DNA of 49,714 nt, taken from an uncultured Saprospiraceae bacterium. GTDB taxonomy: Bacteria; Bacteroidota; Bacteroidia; Chitinophagales; Saprospiraceae. The position numbers were made by a program, and so were the translations under genes. Positions within the stretch are counted from its first letter, which is position 1; each line of letters begins with the position of its first letter. Shown here one piece after another: positions 1-7,763 of this stretch. The notes beneath the pieces were generated by a model. The model ran no database searches. It worked only from the letters and a program-made list of their open reading frames with translations, and was not told where the DNA came from. The DNA is taken from contig CALFUK010000156.1 of NCBI GenBank assembly GCA_937929945.1, forward strand, positions 1 through 49,714. The letters run 5' to 3'.

Positions 1-369
1 CTGGAGCAGGATCGAATACAGATATTCGATACTGCACATCAAGTAAAAAGGGTGGAAATAATTGCATCATCTACTTTTATATTTTTCGGAGCATTGAGTT
101 GTTTTACCACGATTTATAAGGGAGCCGGTTTTCCAATATCATTTATGATGATCGTTGGCATAGGATTACTTTTTAATAGCTTCAGATTTACCCGTGAAAG
201 TTCTATTAACTTAAAGGAAGTAACAGAGATTAAATACGTGACTCGTTTTGGTAAACATTATTGGATTGATATTTATATTGGAAAGAAGATAAGAAGAGTC
301 ATGAGTACAGAAAGACTTTCCGAATTTTTGAAAGATAAATTACCTCAAGTAGATAAAACCATTGTGTGA
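1..369 (+). CDS. Small membrane protein, 5' end outside window
   Basis: The reading frame is open from base 1, so the GTG at 52 is probably internal and the gene begins before the window. What remains is about 122 residues. Two hydrophobic segments (the first around ASSTFIFFGALSCF, the second around ISFMMIVGIGLLF) are followed by a charged cytoplasmic-looking tail with alternating beta-like segments (ITEIKYVTRF-like, HYWIDIYIGKK). Two membrane helices followed by a small beta domain resemble bacterial PH-like membrane proteins, but I do not recognise a specific family. It ends with TGA at 367-369, just before a strong hairpin. Coding is likely; function is unknown. Confidence 0.6.
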   Translation: MEQDRIQIFDTAHQVKRVEIIASSTFIFFGALSCFTTIYKGAGFPISFMMIVGIGLLFNSFRFTRESSINLKEVTEIKYVTRFGKHYWIDIYIGKKIRRVMSTERLSEFLKDKLPQVDKTIV

Positions 370-416
370 TTATTTAACATCAAGCCAGTATTTTCTGGTT
401 TGGTAAAGATTGAAAT

Positions 417-458
417 AAAAAAAGGGCTACACTTCATATGAAATGTGGCCCCTTTTTT
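417..458. terminator. Bidirectional intrinsic terminator
   Basis: An inverted repeat at 424-451 (arms GGGCTACACTTCAT and ATGAAATGTGGCCC, one mismatch and one G-T pair) is flanked by an A-run on the left and a T-run on the right. It can therefore terminate transcripts from both sides. It sits between the convergent ends of the small membrane protein (369, plus) and the E2 gene (478, minus). Confidence 0.85.
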
Positions 459-477
459 ATTTTAAATCCTAAAAGAT

Positions 478-1749
478 TTATGCCAGTATTCTAACTGGAT
501 TCTCTAAGAATGATCTGAGTGTATTCAGGAACTGTGCTCCCGAAGCACCATCTACGATACGGTGATCGCATGATAGCGTGACCTTCATGATGCTGGCGGC
601 CTTAATCTCACCATCCACCACTACAGGTTTCTGAATGATGGAGCCCACAGCCAAGATACAAGCATCTGGCGGATTGATGATCGCCGTGAATTCTTCTATG
701 CCAAACATTCCCAGATTAGAAATCGTAAATGTATTGCCCTGCATTTCCTGAGGTGTCAGTTTTTTATTGCGCGCTTTTCCAGCTAGTTCTTTGACCTCTG
801 CATTAATCATGGTCAGTGGCTTCACATCCGCGTTTCTCACTACGGGTACGACCAGGCCATCAGGCACGGCTACTGCTACACCTACGTTGACCTCTTCGTG
901 TACTTTTATCTTATCGCCCAGCCATGACGCATTGATGTTAGGATGCTTTCTGAGCGCTGCTGCTGACGCCTTCACTACTAAGTCATTAAATGAGATCTTA
1001 ATATCTGGATCAGAGTTGATATCCTTTCTTGCAGTGATGGACTTGTCCATATTGATTTCTACTGTGAGGTAGAAGTGCGGAGCGCCAAACTTACTCTCTG
1101 CGAGCCTCCTGGCTATGATCTTCCGCATCTGGCTGATAGGCTGCTCACCATACTGCACTGTCTGCGATAGCATCGGTGCTGGTACAGCAGCTCCAGCTGA
1201 TGACGCAGCAGCTGCTGGTACATAGCTTTCGATATCTCTCTTGATGATTCTGCCGCCTTCTCCGCTGCCTGTGACGGTGGATAGGTCTATATTCTTAGAG
1301 TCTGCCATGGACTTAGCCAGTGGCGATGCTTTGATGTGTGAGTCAGATTCTGCCTTGGGAGCAGCTGGCAGAGGATCAGCAGTTGCGGCTGGAGCAGGAC
1401 TGATCGCATCAGTGGATTCTTTGCTCCCTTCTGCAGAGGCACTTTCGGGTGCAGCGCCATCGGAAGAGGGCTCAGAAGATTCTGCTTCTTTGAGGAGTGC
1501 TTCGAAGTCTTCTCCTTTCTCTCCGATCACTGCGAGCACACCATTCACCGGTACAGGCCCTTCTGCTACGCCGATGTGCAGCAGGACTCCTTCGTGATAA
1601 CTTTCCAGCTCCATTGTTGCTTTATCAGTTTCTACTTCTGCAAGGACGTCACCGGGCTCGACAGCGTCACCTACTTTTTTTAACCATTCTACGATGTTGC
1701 CTTCTTCCATCGTATCGCTCATACGAGGCATTCTAATTATTTCAGCCAT
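478..1749 (-). CDS. pdhC: Dihydrolipoamide acetyltransferase (E2) of pyruvate dehydrogenase complex
   Basis: This is the E2 core of a 2-oxoacid dehydrogenase complex. It moves the acetyl group from E1 to CoA through a swinging lipoyl arm in the cytoplasm. Residues 1-75 are one lipoyl domain with the lipoyl-lysine motif ETDKATME (Lys43). A Pro/Ala/Ser-rich linker covers about 80-140. An E3/E1-binding peripheral domain follows (ASPLAKSMA ... GRIIKRDIE, about 141-177), then a second linker and the catalytic domain, ending with the active-site motif DHRIVDGA (His396). The 423-residue length is normal for a one-lipoyl-domain E2. Pyruvate is the most likely substrate, but other 2-oxoacid complexes cannot be excluded because E1 is not adjacent. 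The protein needs lipoylation; lipA lies at 28.4 kb. The ATG at 1749 is followed at once by a good lipoyl domain, which supports the start. Confidence 0.93.
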   Translation of the reverse strand: MAEIIRMPRMSDTMEEGNIVEWLKKVGDAVEPGDVLAEVETDKATMELESYHEGVLLHIGVAEGPVPVNGVLAVIGEKGEDFEALLKEAESSEPSSDGAAPESASAEGSKESTDAISPAPAATADPLPAAPKAESDSHIKASPLAKSMADSKNIDLSTVTGSGEGGRIIKRDIESYVPAAAASSAGAAVPAPMLSQTVQYGEQPISQMRKIIARRLAESKFGAPHFYLTVEINMDKSITARKDINSDPDIKISFNDLVVKASAAALRKHPNINASWLGDKIKVHEEVNVGVAVAVPDGLVVPVVRNADVKPLTMINAEVKELAGKARNKKLTPQEMQGNTFTISNLGMFGIEEFTAIINPPDACILAVGSIIQKPVVVDGEIKAASIMKVTLSCDHRIVDGASGAQFLNTLRSFLENPVRILA

Positions 1750-1989
1750 GTCAAATTGTAGTTGTGAATTTCAATATTACCGTAAAATTACAATTAAATG
1801 AGGAATCGATTGGAATCTGATCCTCAGATGTTAACAGCGAAGTCATACAATTGTTAATCGGAGAGTGCATATTCAGCTTACAGTAGGATTGTAACAAGGT
1901 GGAAATCTGATAGTGTCAGCTTAAGTCATTGATTAGTAGCTATTTAATCTGGTAATCTCTGAATGGAATAGACTGATGTGGTGAGTCTC

Positions 1990-2019
1990 TTGAGAAGACT
2001 TCATCTTTTCATACTTTTG
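1990..2019 (+). promoter_or_regulatory. Bacteroidota-type promoter of recR
   Basis: TACTTTTG at 2012-2019 matches the TAnnTTTG minus-7 box of Bacteroidota perfectly. A TTG at 1990-1992 lies 19 bases upstream, where the minus-33 box should be. The recR ATG starts at 2024, only four bases after the box, so transcription would begin at or next to the start codon and the mRNA would be leaderless or nearly so. Confidence 0.6.
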
Positions 2020-2023
2020 CCTT

Positions 2024-2641
2024 ATGGGATATTCCTCCAAACTCATAGAACGTACAGTAGAAGAGTTCTCTCAGCTGCCCAGTATTGGGAAGAAGTCAGC
2101 TTTCAGGCTGGTCTTGCACCTGATCAGTCAGCCACAGGATAAGGTCAAAGAATTCACCGACGCCATCAATCATATGAAGGCTAATCTCAAGACCTGTGCT
2201 GAGTGCTATAATCTCTCGGACGAAGCGGTCTGTTCGATCTGTAAGAATCTGAGCCGGCAGCGCACTACCATCTGTGTCGTAGAGTCTGTGAGAGATGTCA
2301 TTGCCATAGAAGAGACAGATCACTACAATGGACTATACCATGTACTGGGTGGTGTCATCTCTCCACTGGAGGGGATAGGTGCTGATGATATCAAAATACA
2401 AGAACTGATAGACCGCATCTCAGCTCAAGGTGTCACGGAGGTGATCATGGCGCTGAGCCCAACCATAGAAGGGGATACCACCATCTTCTACATTTCTAAA
2501 CTGCTGCAAGGTAAAGCGATAAACATCACCACGCTATCTCGGGGCGTAGCTTTCGGTAGCGAGCTGGTCTATACTGACGAATTGACCTTGGGCAGATCCA
2601 TCTTAGCCAGAGTCCCCTATGGTCAGAACCATGATAAATAG
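2024..2641 (+). CDS. recR: Recombination mediator RecR
   Basis: RecR acts with RecO (and RecF) to load RecA onto gapped single-stranded DNA during recombinational repair. The 205-residue length is typical. The N-terminus has the helix-hairpin-helix region (FSQLPSIGKKSAFRL, residues 15-29). It is followed by a four-cysteine zinc finger (CAEC at about 57-60 and CSIC at about 69-72), a Toprim domain from about 80 (CVVES, then YHVLGGVISPLEGIG), and the usual C-terminal TLSRGVAFGSELVYTDE segment. The start ATG at 2024 gives the standard N-terminus. The next gene begins five bases after the stop. Confidence 0.97.
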   Translation: MGYSSKLIERTVEEFSQLPSIGKKSAFRLVLHLISQPQDKVKEFTDAINHMKANLKTCAECYNLSDEAVCSICKNLSRQRTTICVVESVRDVIAIEETDHYNGLYHVLGGVISPLEGIGADDIKIQELIDRISAQGVTEVIMALSPTIEGDTTIFYISKLLQGKAINITTLSRGVAFGSELVYTDELTLGRSILARVPYGQNHDK

Positions 2642-2646
2642 CTGAC

Positions 2647-4563
2647 TTGAAGGATCTCAGCATCATCATCGTCAGTTATAATGTGAGGCTGTATCTACAC
2701 CAGTGCATTAACTCGATCATAGAGCACAGCCCTCAACTTAAGAAGGAAATCATCGTCGTCGATAATAACTCAAAGGATGGTACGATATCATACCTCAAAG
2801 GTGTTTTTCCCGATCAGATCCACTTCATAGAGAATGCTGAGAATCGAGGCTTTGGTCGAGCTTGTAATCAGGGCTTAGCTGTGGCTACGGGTCAGTACAC
2901 TCTTTTTCTTAATCCCGATACACTCCTCCATGATGACTGCTTACATCAGTGCATTCAGTTCTTGAAGTCACAACAAAATATAGGTCTTCTCGGTGTCAGA
3001 ATGATCGATGAGCACGGAGTCTACAGACCAGAATCTAAGCGCCATCTGCCGACAGCCAAGGCGTCATTCATCAAGCTTTTTGGTATGTCAGCCAGCTTGG
3101 CTAAGCGTGATGAAGCGTACTATGATGATGAGTCTGGCGAGCAAGAATCTGCGCGTGTAGAAGTTTTGACAGGTGCATTTATGATGGGGGCTACGACGAC
3201 ACTTCGACAGCTTGACGGCTTCGATGAAGACTATTTCATGTATGGAGAAGACATCGATATCAGCTACCGAAGTCTCTTAGCTGGCTATGAGAATCATTAC
3301 TTAGGTTCGCAGACCATGACTCATTATAAAGGGAAGAGCTCTACCGATGATCAACATCACTTGACGCATCACTTTTATGGAGCCATGCAGATCTTTTATG
3401 ACAAACACTATGGGCCGCAAGATTCTCGCCTGTTTGCTCTGGCAGTCAGTCTGGGCATTACATTGAGGAAGTGGCTGAGCTTGCTGAAGCGGGTGACTCT
3501 GCTTCTGGTGAGACCAGTAGCGGAATATGTCATGTTCTTGGCCGGATTTTTATTGATCAAGTATGGCTGGGCCACTTCTTATTTTAGTGACAGTAGCTAT
3601 TACGACAGCTCTGGTATTAATGCGAGCCTTAGTCTTTATGCTTTGCTATGGGTGGGACTGATTGCCTTAGGCTCTGGCTATCGTCATTACTACAGTAAGG
3701 TGAGGTATATCTCACAGGCCATATTGGGGTGCGGTATTATCTTGATTATATATGCTCTATTGGATAATACCTGGAGATCATCGCGCGCGATCATCGGATT
3801 GTCTACAGTATGGGTGCTGGTCTCTGGGCTAACGCTAAGATCACTGATCAAATATTTTCATGATACACTTAATCCGCAGGCTGCTATGACCGTAGGCCTG
3901 ATCGCATCAAAGGAAATCTCACGAGAACTGCTCAGGCAAAACCAAGAAAACAAAAGTAGTCAATCACAACTCATAGCGATCTCTCCAGATGGCGCATCAT
4001 CAGTTGATTCTGGTGTCTATGCAGGGACAATCACTGATCTCAATTACTTGATTGATCATCATGGGATCGACCGGATCCTGATGCAGTCAGAGCTGGTATC
4101 AGTGGACCAGATCATGGAGATCAATAAAGAGCAGGCAGCTAAAGGCATCCAACTCTCTATGATCGACGACTACCAGATACCTTCTTTACTTCGCGACAGA
4201 GCGAATCATGGTTTGGGACTGGATGCTCTCCAAGTGAGTTTTCCTATTGCTTATGCAGAGTCCAAAGTATTGAAACGAGCTTTCGATGTGGTGATGGCAG
4301 TAGCCTTGCTTCCGGTTTCGATTTTTAGCCGTATCTCTACAGTAGCCTTGATTCAATGCATCATGGGCCAGAAGACCATCATCGGCTATAATCAAGAGGA
4401 TCAGTTATTTTCGAGACTGCCCGTGCTGAAGTTGGGGATCATAGAGCTTAGTTCAGAGCTGCACAGTCAGGTTCAGATTCACCGTTTGAATGTTGCATAT
4501 GCCATGCAGTATTCACCATCTTTGGATTTTAAAATTTTGACTCGGTATTTATTTAAAGATTGA
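2647..4563 (+). CDS. GT2 glycosyltransferase fused to membrane and degenerate sugar-phosphate-transferase region
   Basis: Residues 1-250 form a family 2 glycosyltransferase of the WcaA/rhamnosyltransferase type: an N-terminal SIIIVSYNVRLYLHQCI strand-helix, the nucleotide-binding DNNSKDGT, the LNPDTL acidic motif, and GEDIDISYR near the acceptor site. Several membrane segments follow at about 270-400. A Rossmann-like region (about 410-530) then resembles the CoA-binding-3 domain found N-terminal to polyprenyl-phosphate sugar transferases. The end (KRAFDVVMAV, then SLDFKILTRYLF) looks like the membrane anchor and tail of such a transferase, but I see no KFRSM-like or PGLTG-like catalytic motif. 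The start is a TTG five bases after recR, and no ATG fits the conserved N-terminus. Role inferred: cell-surface polysaccharide assembly. Strong for GT2, moderate for the rest. Confidence 0.85.
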   Translation: MKDLSIIIVSYNVRLYLHQCINSIIEHSPQLKKEIIVVDNNSKDGTISYLKGVFPDQIHFIENAENRGFGRACNQGLAVATGQYTLFLNPDTLLHDDCLHQCIQFLKSQQNIGLLGVRMIDEHGVYRPESKRHLPTAKASFIKLFGMSASLAKRDEAYYDDESGEQESARVEVLTGAFMMGATTTLRQLDGFDEDYFMYGEDIDISYRSLLAGYENHYLGSQTMTHYKGKSSTDDQHHLTHHFYGAMQIFYDKHYGPQDSRLFALAVSLGITLRKWLSLLKRVTLLLVRPVAEYVMFLAGFLLIKYGWATSYFSDSSYYDSSGINASLSLYALLWVGLIALGSGYRHYYSKVRYISQAILGCGIILIIYALLDNTWRSSRAIIGLSTVWVLVSGLTLRSLIKYFHDTLNPQAAMTVGLIASKEISRELLRQNQENKSSQSQLIAISPDGASSVDSGVYAGTITDLNYLIDHHGIDRILMQSELVSVDQIMEINKEQAAKGIQLSMIDDYQIPSLLRDRANHGLGLDALQVSFPIAYAESKVLKRAFDVVMAVALLPVSIFSRISTVALIQCIMGQKTIIGYNQEDQLFSRLPVLKLGIIELSSELHSQVQIHRLNVAYAMQYSPSLDFKILTRYLFKD

Positions 4564-4659
4564 AAAGAGAGTGCCATTAGCTGTACCAATGTGGGGAAGA
4601 AAGAGTTAGAGTAAGGTCTTGGCCATCAATAAGCGATAAAAAAGCTCTCAGGAAAAAAA

Positions 4660-5113
4660 TAGGGCGCATCTAAAGAGACTCCGGCGGAGGATTAAATTGC
4701 GTTATCTGCTGATTAGCAAGGGATCTTAAAGTTAAATGTATGAAACCCCGATACCTAAGATTTAGAAACCCGACGAAATGATTAAACGTAGTTGATTTGC
4801 TGACAGGCATTCAGTTCTAAATTATAAACATATGAAACGTCTATGAGGTAGATAATTAAGACACCCAAGGGGATGATTGAACTCTGTTATTTGCTGATTG
4901 GCATTCAGTTCCAAAATTTAAACATATGAAACGTCTATGACGTTGATAATTAAGACACCCAAGGGGATGATTAAACTTAGCTATTTGCTGACAGGCATTT
5001 CGCCCTGAAATTTAAACATATGAAACGTCTATGACGTAGATAGTTAAGACACCCAAGTGGATGATTGAACTTAGTTATTTGCTGATTGGTATTTCACCCT
5101 GAAATTTAAACAT
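4660..5113 (+). repeat. Tandem 94-bp repeat array ending at the start codon of the next gene
   Basis: Units begin with ATGAAA at 4740, 4832, 4926 and 5020, and the amidohydrolase ATGAAA is at 5114. Spacings are 92, 94, 94 and 94 bases. A more decayed partial unit covers about 4660-4739. Conserved blocks in each clear unit are ATGAAACGTCTATGA, ATAATTAAGACACCCAA, GGATGATT, TTATTTGCTGA and AAATTTAAACAT. By hand, units 4832 and 4926 differ at about 14 of 94 positions without gaps. The upstream units are the most diverged. A copy on the other strand lies at 34267-34360. The 4564-4659 stretch before the array holds nothing I recognise. Confidence 0.93.
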
Positions 5114-6301
5114 ATGAAAGCGATCATCAAGCGCAAGGCGAACCAATTACACCAGCAAGTGGTCGAGTGGCGGCGGCACATCCACGCAAACCCAGAACTA
5201 TCATTTGAGGAATATGAGACCAGTCAATACATCGCATCGATCTTAACAGCACTCGGCATAGATTACACAGATGGCTGGGCTAAGACGGGTATCGTGGCTG
5301 TCATCAAAGGCAAAAAGCCAAAGAAGAAAGTGGTGGCGCTGAGAGCAGACATAGATGCCCTCCCGATCCAAGAAAAGAATAGAGTCCCTTATAAATCTAA
5401 AAATAAGGGCGTCATGCACGCCTGCGGACATGATGTCCATACCGCTAACATGCTGGGAGCAGCAGCCATACTTCATGGTCTGAGAGATAAATTTGAAGGG
5501 ACAGTCAAAATCATCTTTCAGCCAGGAGAGGAGAAGCTGCCTGGTGGAGCCTCGCTCATGATCAAAGAAGGGGTACTGGACAATCCCAAACCAGATCTCA
5601 TCATGGCCCTGCATGTACATCCTCCTCTGGAGGTGGGAAAGGTAGGTTTCAGACCAGGTGTGTATATGGCCTCAGCTGATGAGCTCTATGTCAGCATCAA
5701 GGGCAAGGGTGGTCATGCAGCAGTCCCGCAGAATTGCATTGACCCGATTTTAATCAGCTCACATCTCATCACTGCGCTGCAGCAAGTCGTGAGTCGACGA
5801 GCGAATCCTAATATACCTTCTGTACTGTCATTTGGTAAAATTAATTCTATAGGTGGAGCGACGAATATCATTCCCAATGAAGTGAAACTGGAGGGCACCT
5901 TCAGGACATTCGATGAAGCTTGGCGTAAGCAGGCGCACAAGATCATGAAGTCTACAGCAGAGACATTGGCTGCTTCTATGGGCGGGTCATGCGAATTCAC
6001 CATAGCGAAGGGGTATCCTTTTTTACTCAATAATGAATCGCTGACAGAGCAGATGCACCAAGAAGCGAAAACTTATTTAGGTGACGAACAGGCTGTCAGC
6101 TTACCGATCCGGATGACAGCAGAAGATTTTGCCTTCTATTCGCATCAGATTCCTGCCTGCTTCTTCCGATTGGGTACTGGCAATAAAAAGCGGCGAATCA
6201 CCTCGCATGTACATACTGATACCTTCAATATAGATGAAGAAGCACTGCTTCATAGCATTGGTCTGACGAGCTGGTTAACCATACAAGCGTTAAAATCTTA
6301 A
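5114..6301 (+). CDS. M20-family metal-dependent amidohydrolase (N-acyl-amino-acid / hippurate hydrolase type)
   Basis: This 395-residue protein belongs to the M20D amidohydrolases, which split N-acyl amino acids (including N-acetyl-diaminopimelate, hippurate and auxin conjugates in relatives) with two metal ions. The catalytic block MHACGHDVHT (Cys104, His106, Asp107, His109), the acidic QPGEEKLPGG (Glu139/Glu140), the metal-binding ALHVHPP (about 166-171) and the dimerisation domain (GKGGHAAVPQ onward) are all present, as is MTAEDFAFYSHQIP near the end. There is no signal peptide, so it is cytoplasmic. Its ATG and second codon lie at the position where the next 94-bp repeat unit would begin, so the array supplies its whole upstream region. 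The exact substrate cannot be told. Confidence 0.9.
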   Translation: MKAIIKRKANQLHQQVVEWRRHIHANPELSFEEYETSQYIASILTALGIDYTDGWAKTGIVAVIKGKKPKKKVVALRADIDALPIQEKNRVPYKSKNKGVMHACGHDVHTANMLGAAAILHGLRDKFEGTVKIIFQPGEEKLPGGASLMIKEGVLDNPKPDLIMALHVHPPLEVGKVGFRPGVYMASADELYVSIKGKGGHAAVPQNCIDPILISSHLITALQQVVSRRANPNIPSVLSFGKINSIGGATNIIPNEVKLEGTFRTFDEAWRKQAHKIMKSTAETLAASMGGSCEFTIAKGYPFLLNNESLTEQMHQEAKTYLGDEQAVSLPIRMTAEDFAFYSHQIPACFFRLGTGNKKRRITSHVHTDTFNIDEEALLHSIGLTSWLTIQALKS

Positions 6302-6378
6302 TACTTAATTAATTACGAATCAATTATTTATCAATATAAATAATTTGTAATATTTATACATATTACTATTTTTATTAA

Positions 6379-6386
6379 TATGTTTG
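6379..6386 (+). promoter_or_regulatory. Minus-7 box (TAnnTTTG) for the NtrC-type regulator
   Basis: TATGTTTG matches the Bacteroidota minus-7 consensus and lies 15 bases before the ATG at 6402. I see no clear TTG at minus 33. The surrounding 6302-6400 stretch is very AT-rich. Confidence 0.4.
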
Positions 6387-6401
6387 TACAAATTATTTTC
6401 C

Positions 6402-7679
6402 ATGGCCAGAATATTAGTCGTCGATGACGATAAGAGCATCCGCAAGACCTTAAGAGACATCTTAGAATTTGAAAAATATGACGTTTCAGAGGCGTCTGAT
6501 GGGCTCGACTGCATTGTCAAAATCAAACAAAATGCCTTCGATGTCATCATCATGGACATTAAGATGCCCAAGATGGACGGCATGGAAGCTATTGACAAAA
6601 TCCAGACCATGGCGCCACAGATACCGGTCATTATGATCTCGGGACATGGCAATATCGATACGGCAGTAGAAGCTGTAAAGAAGGGCGCTTTTGACTTCAT
6701 CCAGAAGCCACCAGATCTCAATCGACTACTCATCACCATTCGCAACGCAATGGATAAGTCGACTCTGATCTCAGAAACTAAAGTGCTCAAAAAGAAAGTC
6801 CATAAATCAAAAGTCCAAGAGATCATTGGCGAATCAGAATCAATAGGCCTGATCCATGAAACCATAGATCGAGTCGCTCCAACAGAGGCAAGGATTCTCA
6901 TCAATGGTGAAAATGGTACAGGTAAAGAGCTTGTCGCCCGCTGGATACACGAGAAAAGCAGCCGAAAAGATGGTCCTATTATAGAAGTCAATTGTGCAGC
7001 TATACCATCAGAGCTGATCGAAAGTGAGCTGTTTGGGCATGAAAAGGGATCATTCACATCTGCTCATAAGCAGCGTCTGGGTAAGTTTGAACTTGCTAAT
7101 GAGGGCACTCTCTTTCTGGATGAAATAGGCGATATGAGTCTGTCTGCACAGGCCAAAGTGCTCCGAGCACTACAAGAAAGCAGAATCACCAGAGTCGGTG
7201 GGGACAAAGAAATACAAGTCAATGTCAGGATCCTAGCAGCGACGAATAAAGACCTAAGATCACTGATCCGTCAAGGAAAATTCAGAGAGGATCTCTATCA
7301 CAGATTGGCCGTGATCATCATCAAGGTGCCATCGCTGAATGAAAGATTAGAAGACATTCCACTTCTGGTGAAGCACTTTTCAACTCAGATCTGTCAAGAA
7401 TACGGAGTCGCAGAAAAGAAATTTGCCAGTAATGCCATCAAGCAATTACAAAAGCTGAGCTGGACGGGTAACATAAGAGAACTCAGAAATGTAGTCGAAA
7501 GACTAATCATCCTAAGTGGGGAGGAGGTATGTAAGCAGGAAGTCGTGAAGTATGTGACACCTAATAACAGCCAGCATCGCTACTCTCTCGATGAGCTCTT
7601 TAATGCATATGATAACATCAGTGATGTGCAAAGTTTTGTCAAGAAGGAATATGACAATCGCAATGGCGTCCTAGCTTAA
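6402..7679 (+). CDS. NtrC/NtrX-type response regulator lacking the Fis DNA-binding domain
   Basis: Residues 1-120 are a receiver domain (ILVVDDDKSIRKTLRDIL, phospho-acceptor in IIMDIKMPKMDG, KKGAFDFIQKP). An AAA+ sigma-54-activator domain follows, with Walker A GENGTGKELVA, the ESELFGHEKGSFTSA loop, Walker B GTLFLDEIGDMS, and WTGNIRELRNVVERL at its end. The sigma-54 contact loop, usually GAFTGA, reads GSFTSA. After the AAA+ domain only about 50 residues remain and the protein stops where the Fis-type helix-turn-helix should begin, so direct DNA binding is not expected. I place the start at the ATG at 6402 (MARILVVDD) rather than the upstream TTG at 6384. A strong terminator follows at 7704. 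No partner kinase is adjacent. Confidence 0.9.
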   Translation: MARILVVDDDKSIRKTLRDILEFEKYDVSEASDGLDCIVKIKQNAFDVIIMDIKMPKMDGMEAIDKIQTMAPQIPVIMISGHGNIDTAVEAVKKGAFDFIQKPPDLNRLLITIRNAMDKSTLISETKVLKKKVHKSKVQEIIGESESIGLIHETIDRVAPTEARILINGENGTGKELVARWIHEKSSRKDGPIIEVNCAAIPSELIESELFGHEKGSFTSAHKQRLGKFELANEGTLFLDEIGDMSLSAQAKVLRALQESRITRVGGDKEIQVNVRILAATNKDLRSLIRQGKFREDLYHRLAVIIIKVPSLNERLEDIPLLVKHFSTQICQEYGVAEKKFASNAIKQLQKLSWTGNIRELRNVVERLIILSGEEVCKQEVVKYVTPNNSQHRYSLDELFNAYDNISDVQSFVKKEYDNRNGVLA

Positions 7680-7703
7680 AATAGTACAAAAATATACACT
7701 AAG

Positions 7704-7736
7704 AAGCCTATTCGCACGTATGAGAATAGGCTTTTT
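7704..7736 (+). terminator. Intrinsic terminator
   Basis: A perfect 10-bp stem (AAGCCTATTC / GAATAGGCTT) with a ten-base loop is followed by five T residues. It closes the transcript of the NtrC-type regulator and insulates the LOG gene that starts at 7764. Confidence 0.85.
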
Positions 7737-7763
7737 CATGGATTAAAATAAAGCAAAACGAAT

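Noticed and set aside
4660-5113. CRISPR array
   Set aside because: The period is 94 bases and similarity runs through the whole unit. There are no short identical repeats with unique spacers of constant size and no cas genes.
5020-5113. Standard promoter box inside the 94-bp unit
   Set aside because: The unit contains TTATTTGC but not a proper TAnnTTTG box, so I cannot claim a promoter from the sequence.
6320-7057. 245-codon minus-strand ORF
   Set aside because: It lies opposite the receiver and AAA+ domains of the response regulator; its product is a serine/leucine/isoleucine-rich shadow with no motif.
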